DNA of 32,009 bases from Euryarchaeota archaeon UBA602 (GTDB taxonomy: Archaea > Thermoplasmatota > Poseidoniia > Poseidoniales > Thalassarchaeaceae): NCBI GenBank assembly GCA_002498455.1, contig DAHO01000063.1:1-32009 (forward strand), in the 5' to 3' direction. Numbering within the stretch: the stretch's first letter is position 1; every line of letters starts with the position of its first letter. Of the stretch, positions 1 through 7,084 are shown in pieces. Under the pieces are notes generated by a model that was given only the letters and a program-made list of their open reading frames with translations, ran no database searches and was not told the DNA's origin. The position numbers and the translations under genes are program-made.

Positions 1-492
1 CTCGTGGTAATGTCCTTGATTTGGGATGCGGCCAGGTACAGTCGAGACTTGGATTTAGGATTTGAAATCGGCTCGGTTGGCAAGGGATTGTGGGCGTTGA
101 CAAAATCCCTGACTTTGGCAATCGCAGGACTGATTTATGCCTGGGAGATTTTAATCCCGTTCCTGCTTGAATATTTGCATGAAGACGCAGCATCGGTAGG
201 TTTGCAATCGACATGGCATTTACAAGCTTGGATTGGATTCCTCATCTCATTGGCTCTCGGTAGTGCCCTCGCCTTTCAAGTACCGTTGGCGGTCTTGATT
301 GCTCTAAAAGGAGGACTCGTCGAACGTGCAGTCATGACCCATTATCGTAGACATCTTTGGTTTTCCAGTATCGTTGTGGGCGCCATGTTGTCGCCGCCAG
401 ACCCTATTTCATTGGCTTTGATGGCCGCCCCAATGATTGTGTTGTTTGAAGTCGCCTTGTTGATTGATCGAATCATTCCTCAGCAGAAGTGA
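1..492 (+). CDS. tatC: Sec-independent protein translocase TatC, 3' part (5' end outside window)
   Basis: TatC is the membrane receptor of the twin-arginine translocase, which exports folded proteins. The reading frame is open from base 1, so the N-terminal part lies outside the window; about 163 residues remain of a usual ~240-260. Visible are three to four hydrophobic segments and the family's C-terminal hallmark: a helix with FQVPLAV (compare FELPVVL), a basic loop ending HYRRHLW, then SPPDPISLALMAAP, the counterpart of the conserved TPPDPxSQ-P motif before the last helix. The 3' end overlaps the convergent transporter gene by 20 bp. No other Tat component is visible. The identification is firm from the motif order; the true start cannot be seen. 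Confidence 0.9.
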   Translation, partial: LVVMSLIWDAARYSRDLDLGFEIGSVGKGLWALTKSLTLAIAGLIYAWEILIPFLLEYLHEDAASVGLQSTWHLQAWIGFLISLALGSALAFQVPLAVLIALKGGLVERAVMTHYRRHLWFSSIVVGAMLSPPDPISLALMAAPMIVLFEVALLIDRIIPQQK

Positions 493-2245
493 GACCCCGG
501 TTACGTTCGTCCTCAGCCTTGGCCACGGCTATGCCATCCTCGACATCGACCCACCTCATCATGATGGTGCCCGTCAAGATAAGTAAGAAAATACTCATAA
601 TGGCAACCCGGTCGTCAAACATGATGGCCAAAGTTCCGTATAGAAGGGGGCCAATGAAGGCTGCAACTTTGCCAAAGAATCCGAAGAAGCCAAAGAACTC
701 GGCGCTGCGGGTTTCCGGCACCATTTGACCAAACAGGCTTCTGGAAAGACCCTGACAGCCCCCCATGATTGAACCGAACATGACGCCCAGCATCATGAAT
801 TGAAGGGTGACTGAAATTCCAAGTGGTTGCCAGACCAAGTCCCTTGCAGTTTCCGCGATGAAGTCTAGAGGACCATCGCCCAAGTTTGTTGGATGATCGA
901 CTCCTGCAAACGACTGCACATCATCACCGATTTTCACGCTCATACTGAATCTAGATTCTGCAATCTTTGCTTTCAGAGTCTCTAAGGATACATTGCCTAC
1001 ATCGATAGATATTGGTTGGCCATCACTATCTTTCGCCCATTCAAGGACTTCGACATCATTGACTTTATCATTCACTTGGACAGGAAGAATCTCACGAAAT
1101 TCCTTCGCCCATTCCTGCTCTTCATTGTCTGGGTCCTGGGCCAATTCTCCAGAAGAAGAAAGCACAATTGCATGGAACGTTTCATTCTCAGAGTCCCATG
1201 TATATTGCAAGTCATAGCCTTCGTGTGAATCGGGGGTTAGTGGCGCGAATGTCAAGGCCAAAACGCCGACCAGTGTCGCCACAATGAGGGAAAGTTGCAA
1301 AGCGGATTTAGTCGAATACTTCTCAGCAATTTTCGTGAATCCAATGGCGGATGGAGCTGCTACAAACTGAATGGCTAGGATGGCTAGGATCAGATCGGTC
1401 GTCGTCAAACCCAACACTGCAGGGCCAAAGACACCCGCCAACGCGGTCACACTATTGATTCCATCAATGTAGAAGAAGTAGGCTAGCATGAAGAAGAACA
1501 GTGTTCGGAAATCCTTGCGCTTTTTCAGAGTTGAAAGGACTTCTGAAAGTGCAAACTTTGACGACTCAATGAAACTCTTGATTTCCATTTCCTCTTCGAT
1601 GTGTGGTTCAGGGACCCATTTGAAGGTCAACAACGCAAATCCAAACCACCATATCCCTGAAGAAGCCATGACGAAAGGAATAACCCAATCACCGGTCAAT
1701 AGCATCACCATTGCGAGATGAACCAACAACAGAATGCCTCCGCCAAAGTAACCGTATGCAAAGGCCCGGTTGGAAATATCATCCATTTCGGTTTCATCAC
1801 CAAGATGTGGCAACAGTGCATTGTAGAATACACCGGCACCATTCAAACCGATATTGGCCAGTACAAACATGATCATCAACCAAGCCCATTTCATACTGAT
1901 TGGAACCAGTCCTGTTCCAGCAACAGCCAGGAGGAATGTTGCCCCAGCTCCAAGATAGGTCAGGATTTTTAGCCACCACATTTTGATCATCCTACGGTCT
2001 GCAATGACGCCAAATGAGGGGCTGAGCATTGCCACGATAAGCGTGGCAATACCCACAGAATAGGACCAAATGGCTGTACCCGACATTTCGATTCCAGCAA
2101 TGGTCGTTGTCAGCCCATTTGCTTCCAAGAAGAGATAGAGAAACCAAGGTGGAAGAATGGCAGTAGTCACGCTGGTTTCAAACGCAGATTTACCCCAATC
2201 GTACATGCAGTAACCACGGACGGCTTTCTGGTCGACATCGGACAT
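473..2245 (-). CDS. UMF1/Atg22-family MFS transporter with a large soluble insertion
   Basis: A polytopic inner-membrane transporter of the MFS superfamily; the substrate is unknown. The N-terminus has the UMF1 signature (YCMYDWGKSAFETSV, about residues 12-26), and near residues 498-525 there is SRSLFGQMVPE followed by EFFGFFGFFGK, matching the family's LSRSLF-R-IP...EFFGFY-SGK block. About eleven or twelve hydrophobic helices are apparent. Between helices, roughly residues 336-473, lies an acidic soluble stretch of about 138 residues with no membrane character, making the protein about 590 residues against the usual 400-450. I chose ATG at 2245; a GTG two codons upstream is possible. The start region nearly abuts the divergent GDPD gene, leaving about 35 bp or less for both promoters, and no clear Shine-Dalgarno is seen, so leaderless initiation is plausible. 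Confidence 0.85.
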   Translation of the reverse strand: MSDVDQKAVRGYCMYDWGKSAFETSVTTAILPPWFLYLFLEANGLTTTIAGIEMSGTAIWSYSVGIATLIVAMLSPSFGVIADRRMIKMWWLKILTYLGAGATFLLAVAGTGLVPISMKWAWLMIMFVLANIGLNGAGVFYNALLPHLGDETEMDDISNRAFAYGYFGGGILLLVHLAMVMLLTGDWVIPFVMASSGIWWFGFALLTFKWVPEPHIEEEMEIKSFIESSKFALSEVLSTLKKRKDFRTLFFFMLAYFFYIDGINSVTALAGVFGPAVLGLTTTDLILAILAIQFVAAPSAIGFTKIAEKYSTKSALQLSLIVATLVGVLALTFAPLTPDSHEGYDLQYTWDSENETFHAIVLSSSGELAQDPDNEEQEWAKEFREILPVQVNDKVNDVEVLEWAKDSDGQPISIDVGNVSLETLKAKIAESRFSMSVKIGDDVQSFAGVDHPTNLGDGPLDFIAETARDLVWQPLGISVTLQFMMLGVMFGSIMGGCQGLSRSLFGQMVPETRSAEFFGFFGFFGKVAAFIGPLLYGTLAIMFDDRVAIMSIFLLILTGTIMMRWVDVEDGIAVAKAEDERNRGLTSAEE

Positions 2246-2279
2246 GTACACAAACTACGGTAGACGGTGTTTAGGCTTG

Positions 2280-3467
2280 ATGCAGGGGGGACGCTTGAAT
2301 ATGGGGAACATTCAGCAGCAATCAATGACCGAGGGCTGGGTCAAGCCGATTGAGAATTCAATCGAAGCAATTCGCCATGGTATGACTCATACAGACGGCG
2401 TGGAGTTCGATCTCAGATTGACCACTGATGGTCAGCTTGTCCTCTTCCATGACAACTTCCTTTCCCCAACACAAATCGAGCAATTGGGAGGCTCAAGATG
2501 GGTGGAGGACTATTCATCTGAGGAATTGGCAGAGTTGAATATCCCCTTGTTCCAGACACTGCTTGATGATGATGTCTACACCAATGCTTGGCGTGAACAT
2601 GGAAAGGTCGCTTGTGTTGAACTCAAGATGCCACATCCACGATCAGCAGTTGCTGGCTCTGTCAACCCAAAGAAACGAGAAAAACATGCCCGGACGATTG
2701 CGGCAATGGCAAATGCAATGCTCAATGAAGTCGGTTTGGACCCGCAAAATGTTGTGATTTACTCTTTCAAACGGAGGTTCAGACATGTATGCGCACGCGC
2801 GAACGTCAACTGGCCTGTAGCCCAATTGCAACCCGCAACACCCGAAGTTGGGAATCGAAGAATGAAGCGTTTGCTTACACTACCATCCTTCATGTGGCTG
2901 TCTTTGGCATTCCATCTGAAACATCAGAAGATGGTCGGAGCACCAATGCTACCCTGCGCCCTGGAATATTTGCATGGAGCCACTCGCCATATCACACTTG
3001 GCAGAACCTTTGGACTGGAGGGTTATACCTCAAGGCGCTTGAATCGATTGCGAAAAGGATACCAAGCATATGTTTGGCCAATGACCATTCAAGTAGAGGA
3101 TTCCTTACGTACATTGGGTTTGACCGGATTGACTGATTACACATCGCCTGAATTTGTGACGTTACCAACTGGAGGGGCACGATGGACACGTTGGGCAAGC
3201 CAGCCGCTAGACGTAGAACGCCAGGCCCTATTGCAGAATGCTGAGCCTGAGCATCATGCAGCACTGATTGAGGAAGCGACGCGTGAGGTGACACCTTGGC
3301 ATGAGCTGACAGACATTGAACGCAAGGGCTTCCTTGCATCATGGAAAAAACAGTGGGGTTGGGAACGAGACTTGGATGAATTGTCTCGAGATACAAGCGC
3401 CAAAACCATGCCTTGGGAAGTCAGTCGAATGATCGGGCATCGTGGAAGCGGCAAGGACTTCAGCTGA
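2280..3467 (+). CDS. Glycerophosphodiester phosphodiesterase-like protein, apparently circularly permuted
   Basis: GDPD enzymes hydrolyse glycerophosphodiesters to glycerol-3-phosphate and an alcohol. The core is recognisable: IENSIEAI (the PENT motif), then VEFDLRLTTDGQLVLFHD (compare IElDVqlTkDgvpVvfHD), a middle ELKMP strand and GLTDYTSPEF near the usual end of the TIM barrel. The catalytic N-terminal motif HRG is missing before PENT, yet MIGHRGSGKDFS forms the last twelve residues (3429-3464), about 100 residues after the normal barrel end. Joining the C-terminus to MTEGWVKPIENS at 2325 would rebuild a normal GDPD N-terminus. Possible starts are ATG 2244, 2280, 2301 and 2325; 2280 is given because 2244 lies inside the divergent gene's start, but 2325 fits the homology best. 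The gene ends directly against citrate synthase (convergent, no gap). Confidence 0.75.
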   Translation: MQGGRLNMGNIQQQSMTEGWVKPIENSIEAIRHGMTHTDGVEFDLRLTTDGQLVLFHDNFLSPTQIEQLGGSRWVEDYSSEELAELNIPLFQTLLDDDVYTNAWREHGKVACVELKMPHPRSAVAGSVNPKKREKHARTIAAMANAMLNEVGLDPQNVVIYSFKRRFRHVCARANVNWPVAQLQPATPEVGNRRMKRLLTLPSFMWLSLAFHLKHQKMVGAPMLPCALEYLHGATRHITLGRTFGLEGYTSRRLNRLRKGYQAYVWPMTIQVEDSLRTLGLTGLTDYTSPEFVTLPTGGARWTRWASQPLDVERQALLQNAEPEHHAALIEEATREVTPWHELTDIERKGFLASWKKQWGWERDLDELSRDTSAKTMPWEVSRMIGHRGSGKDFS

Positions 3468-4646
3468 TTACTCCAAGCGGCGAATGGTTGAATCCGCGGC
3501 GTAATACTTGGGTCGGTAAATCGGGGTCCCCCGTCCGCCACGAGCATTTCGCTCATCGAGAATCTGAGCTGCAATACCTGCAACACGGGCCCAACCGAAG
3601 AAAGTGGTGTAATACTCTGGCTTGTGGAATCCTACCGCATTCAGCAATGTTCCAGAAGCAATGTCCACATTGGCATTCGGATTGCTGATCTTCGGATTCT
3701 CTCCAAGGACCTTGGGAGCGATGGTTCGAAGGGCCTTGACGGTCTTGAAGTTGGGATCTTCAGGACAAATTTCCTCACCGAGTTTGAATTGAGCAGCGGC
3801 ACGAGGGTCTTCAGCCCGAAGGACTGCATGGCCGAATCCATAGATCGGGCGCCCTGCAGCCAATTCCTTTCGGACGAACGACTCGACTGCAGCCTCATCC
3901 GAGGTACCGATTCGCTGGACGAACTCAAGGCAGGACTGATTCGCACGACCGTGAAGCGGACCGGAAAGAGCGTTCATTGCACTTGAGATGGATGCATACA
4001 GGCTGGCCCATCCGCTGGCGACTGCTTTCCCAGTGAATGTCGAGAGATTGCCTCCACCATGGTCCATGTGTAGGACAAGGAAAACTCGAAGGGTTCGAAT
4101 CATTCGCTCGGCATCGGCGCCTTCAAGGCCCAACAGGTGTACAAAATTCTCTACCATGCCGCGCTCGGGCTCACTGGCCACTTCAGGCAAACCTCGTCCA
4201 CCGCGAAGCCGGAAAATCGTAGCCATCAGTTCGGGCATTCGTGAGATCAGATTCAGACCATCGGCACGGATGTCCCCCGTTGTCTCTGCAACACCCAACG
4301 ACTGAATTCCAATGCTCAACCAATCCATGGGATGCCCTGAACCGGGTGTTAGTGATTCTAAGACTCGCAATGCTCCGGTTGGCAGCCGTTCAGCCCGCTG
4401 AACCAATTCATGTCTGAAGTCCTGCGACTCCTGACGATTGGGAAGACGCTTTTCGAAAAGCAGGAAAATGACATCCTCAGGACTCATATCTGCAAGGTCG
4501 CCTACTGGATAGCCACAGTAGTGCACACCCTTCTTCGGATCGACGAAAGATGTACGGCAAGTTCCAACTGGAATTCCGCGTAGACCGGTGTCAAGGTGGT
4601 CCTTTGTGACCTCAAAGAGTACTTCCTTGCCATTCTCGTCGCTCAT
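3468..4646 (-). CDS. gltA: Citrate synthase, mitochondrial-like type
   Basis: Condenses oxaloacetate and acetyl-CoA to citrate, the entry step of the TCA cycle, in the cytoplasm. All catalytic landmarks are present: LHMDHGGGN (first catalytic His), GPLHGRANQ (second His), GFGHAVLR, and NANVDIASGTLLNAVG with the catalytic Asp; RPKYY occurs near the end. The spacing around DHGGGNLSTFT and SAMNALSGPLHGRANQ resembles the eukaryotic mitochondrial/Bacteroidetes type (DHEGGNVSAHT ... AMNGLAGPLHGLANQE) more than the short archaeal/Bacillus type. The start at 4646 (MSDENGKE) is preceded by AGGAG about 8 nt upstream; the frame stays open to 4691, but that stretch looks non-coding. Predicted length is 392 residues, within the family range. 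It is divergent from the YkgJ-like gene, with a palindrome between them. Confidence 0.95.
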   Translation of the reverse strand: MSDENGKEVLFEVTKDHLDTGLRGIPVGTCRTSFVDPKKGVHYCGYPVGDLADMSPEDVIFLLFEKRLPNRQESQDFRHELVQRAERLPTGALRVLESLTPGSGHPMDWLSIGIQSLGVAETTGDIRADGLNLISRMPELMATIFRLRGGRGLPEVASEPERGMVENFVHLLGLEGADAERMIRTLRVFLVLHMDHGGGNLSTFTGKAVASGWASLYASISSAMNALSGPLHGRANQSCLEFVQRIGTSDEAAVESFVRKELAAGRPIYGFGHAVLRAEDPRAAAQFKLGEEICPEDPNFKTVKALRTIAPKVLGENPKISNPNANVDIASGTLLNAVGFHKPEYYTTFFGWARVAGIAAQILDERNARGGRGTPIYRPKYYAADSTIRRLE

Positions 4647-4676
4647 CTGGACTCCTCGGCCCTGCGAAAGGCGCGT

Positions 4677-4745
4677 TTGGTATAAGGGCAAGGGTTGGGT
4701 GTATTACACCCAGAATCTCAAAACCAATATGAAACTCCGGAAGGC
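4677..4745. promoter_or_regulatory. Divergent intergenic region with a 17-bp palindrome and a TATA-like element
   Basis: Between the starts of citrate synthase (4646) and the YkgJ-like gene (4746). TGGGTGT (4696-4702), ATT, ACACCCA (4706-4712) is a perfect 7-bp inverted repeat with a 3-bp spacer, the form expected of a dimeric repressor's operator. A TATA-like GGTATAAGG lies just upstream at about 4679-4687. The symmetry is seen directly; the operator role and which gene it controls are inferred. Confidence 0.4.
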
Positions 4746-5207
4746 ATGGGCGCTCGAACACCGTGGTATTCCAACGGCGTTCGATTTCAATGTCAGCCCG
4801 AATGTGGCAAATGTTGTGACCAACCCGGAGGCGTTGTTTTCCTTGCGAAACACGATGCTCTAAGATTGGCTAACCACCACAACATGGAGGTTCAGGACTG
4901 GTTGGACAGAGATTGTACCCGTAGCCACAACGGGCGCTATGTCCTTCGTTCTCGAGAACACGATGGCATCTGTATTTACCTTAATGAGGACAAAACATGC
5001 AGTGTGTATGAAGCCAAGCCCGACCAGTGTTCGGCATTTCCATGGTGGAATGAAAATATGGTTTCGACCAGAGCTTGGCACAAAACCGTGCAACTTTGCC
5101 CAGGGTTACGCCATTCCGAAGCAGATGTGATTTCTTTGCCTGTCATTCAAGGTCATCTTGACAAAGATCGAGTCGCCGAGAAAGGGTTCAGAAAATGGTC
5201 GCAATAA
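4746..5207 (+). CDS. YkgJ-family cysteine-cluster protein (putative Zn/Fe-binding)
   Basis: A small cytoplasmic protein of the CxxCxxCC family (YkgJ/UPF0153), thought to bind zinc or an iron-sulfur cluster; the biochemical role is unknown. The sequence shows FQCQPECGKCCDQPGG near the N-terminus, then VVFLAKHDALRLA, GICIYLNEDKTCSVYEAKPDQCSAFPWW and a late CPG, which is the family's cysteine layout (C-x3-C-x2-CC ... C ... C ... P-x2-C). Start ATG 4746 gives about 153 residues; an in-frame ATG at 4695 would run through the palindrome and is less likely. It is convergent with the DnaA-like gene, 14 bp away. Confidence is high for the family and low for function. Confidence 0.85.
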   Translation: MGARTPWYSNGVRFQCQPECGKCCDQPGGVVFLAKHDALRLANHHNMEVQDWLDRDCTRSHNGRYVLRSREHDGICIYLNEDKTCSVYEAKPDQCSAFPWWNENMVSTRAWHKTVQLCPGLRHSEADVISLPVIQGHLDKDRVAEKGFRKWSQ

Positions 5208-5221
5208 GGCGCCATCCGAAA

Positions 5222-7084
5222 TTATTCGACGGGCAGTAACACGCGTCGCTTGAGCGGCCACAGTATCGCTTTCGCTGGCTCAGTATAATCTGGGGTGAGC
5301 ACTGGATGTTTTCGAGGTTCAATCAAGTCTCCAGGATTGAAATCTTCCATAGCAGGTGCATATTCTCCCGCGTTCAGCTCCTGCAATTTGTCGAGATGGC
5401 TTTCGATTGCCAACATACGGTCAGTAAAGGACACCAACTCATCGGAGGAAGCGGTGTCTACCTTTCGAGAAATGTGATGAATCTCACGATTCAGCTCCCT
5501 CAATTCAAATCGGTGCTCATGGATGATTTTCTCCAAACGATCCAAGGCTGAATCAGTCAGTGCATCGATGTTCTTGCCCACTGGAATTTCTGGGGTGGAG
5601 GTGGCCATCTCACCGCGTTCTGTGATTTCCGATAGATGACCGCGCAATGTATCCGAAGTGAGTGATTCAATCGCCTCAATGGAAGAAGGTGTCCGCAATT
5701 CAGGAGGTGTGTAATCGTCTGAAAGTTCAACGCGCTGACTGATGATTTCTGCACGGTTTTCCGCTGATTCTGGAAGAACAGAGTCTAGCACATCAGAGAC
5801 GATTTGCGCCCCCTTGACATCCACATCCATGCCTTCGTCTTCCGTCGAATCAACAAGGGTCGGTTCTTCACCGGATAGCAATTCTCGAACGTCGACCGCA
5901 CCGACCAACAGTGCACCGGAGTCCAGCGCCAAACATACGGTTTCAAAATCCGCTTTCGCTCGACTCCATTGACCACGACTACGACTGACAATGACTTGCA
6001 ATTGTGGATCGGACAATGACACACCTCTAGACAGAGTGTTGCGTCTAAGAAGCAAGAGCATGGTGGCCTCAGAAGGCGTTCCAAGTTCAACATGTACACC
6101 TGAAGAAACGGCCTGCCTTAAGCGGCCCATGGGCAACGAATCGGCTGCCAAACGTCGCGAAGAAGTGAGGATAACCTGTGCACCGATGTCTATCGCCCAA
6201 CCTATCATATTGGCCAGATTGGCAGGACCCGAGGGGCGCATCAAAATTCGATCCGCGTCATCGATTAGCAGTGTACTCGCGTAGAGGAGTAAATCATCCC
6301 ACCCATCGGGAAGATGTTCAGGGAATGTTTCGGCCGTAACCAACCGCACATCTCGATCGGGTATCCCGCCGTGTAGAGACTCTCCAATGGCCCAGAGAAG
6401 ATGACTCTTTCCGGTCCCCGCCGAACCGTGGATAAGCAATGGATTGAGGCGACGAGCAGGATAATCGATGACCTCACTTGCGGCTTGTGTAGCAATTCGG
6501 TTTGAGGGGCCTTGTTGCCAACTTGCAAAATCAAGTCCGGGCCTTTCTGGCAAGTAGGGTGGCCAATGCCCTGCAAATTCAAGTGAGGTGGGGGCCGGAC
6601 CAGGCTCAACAATCTGAGGCGAACCCAAATCCGCATCACTGAGAGGTTCTGCCGGATTGAGGCTTCGGTGCTCATCGAGCACTTCCCGCCAAATCGGCAC
6701 CACTGAGTCGCGATTTTCAGCTTGATCTTGGCCCACCACCCAACGAGGTACATCGGCAGGTAGGCGAGAGGGCTCACCCTCAAGATTGAGTGGACTGTCT
6801 TGGAGAATTTTACCTCGCATCGCTTCCAAACGTGATTGGACCATCTCGGCGTAACCGGAATCGTCGCCACTGAGAATTGCAAGACGCTCAAGAGGAGAAG
6901 GAGCATTGGTCGGCAAATCATGACGTTTGGCAAACCTTGCTTCCGCTCGCACTCTTTCTCGGATGGAGATATGATCAAGCAACGTACTTTGGCCCTGAGA
7001 CTCCGATTCTTGTCGCTGTGAATCACCCAAAAATCGCCGACTGCGCTCCATTGCTTCACGAAGCGGTGTGCGGAATGTACTCAT
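5222..7084 (-). CDS. DnaA/Hda-like AAA+ ATPase without a DnaA-box-binding domain
   Basis: A 620-residue protein with a central AAA+ module of the DnaA/Hda type. Residues 185-235 read like the start of DnaA domain III: F-x5-GPSNRIATQAA, NPLLIHG, Walker A GSAGTGKS (220-227), HLLWAIGE. Walker B is LLIDDAD (272-278), sensor 1 LTSSR (306-310), the box VII equivalent GRLRQAVSSGVHVEL (320-334) and a sensor-2-like Arg near 375. Ungapped alignment with E. coli DnaA box VII puts Ala325 where the arginine finger (R285) should be. The N-terminal ~165 residues are charged and unrecognised. Instead of a helix-turn-helix domain IV, the C-terminus is an acidic linker plus a predicted coiled coil (about 530-595). 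The start overlaps the upstream gene's stop as ATGA, so translation is probably coupled. Archaea normally initiate replication with Orc1/Cdc6, so an initiator role should not be assumed; an adaptor or segregation role is equally possible. Confidence 0.75.
   Translation of the reverse strand: MSTFRTPLREAMERSRRFLGDSQRQESESQGQSTLLDHISIRERVRAEARFAKRHDLPTNAPSPLERLAILSGDDSGYAEMVQSRLEAMRGKILQDSPLNLEGEPSRLPADVPRWVVGQDQAENRDSVVPIWREVLDEHRSLNPAEPLSDADLGSPQIVEPGPAPTSLEFAGHWPPYLPERPGLDFASWQQGPSNRIATQAASEVIDYPARRLNPLLIHGSAGTGKSHLLWAIGESLHGGIPDRDVRLVTAETFPEHLPDGWDDLLLYASTLLIDDADRILMRPSGPANLANMIGWAIDIGAQVILTSSRRLAADSLPMGRLRQAVSSGVHVELGTPSEATMLLLLRRNTLSRGVSLSDPQLQVIVSRSRGQWSRAKADFETVCLALDSGALLVGAVDVRELLSGEEPTLVDSTEDEGMDVDVKGAQIVSDVLDSVLPESAENRAEIISQRVELSDDYTPPELRTPSSIEAIESLTSDTLRGHLSEITERGEMATSTPEIPVGKNIDALTDSALDRLEKIIHEHRFELRELNREIHHISRKVDTASSDELVSFTDRMLAIESHLDKLQELNAGEYAPAMEDFNPGDLIEPRKHPVLTPDYTEPAKAILWPLKRRVLLPVE

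Noticed and set aside
2992..3396. Antisense open frame of 134 codons opposite the GDPD gene
   Set aside because: No recognisable motif or start signal; the plus strand carries conserved GDPD motifs across the same region.
6265..7059. Long open frame (264 codons) on the minus strand inside the DnaA-like gene
   Set aside because: It is an out-of-frame shadow: composition is not protein-like, and the overlapping frame has clear AAA+ motifs.
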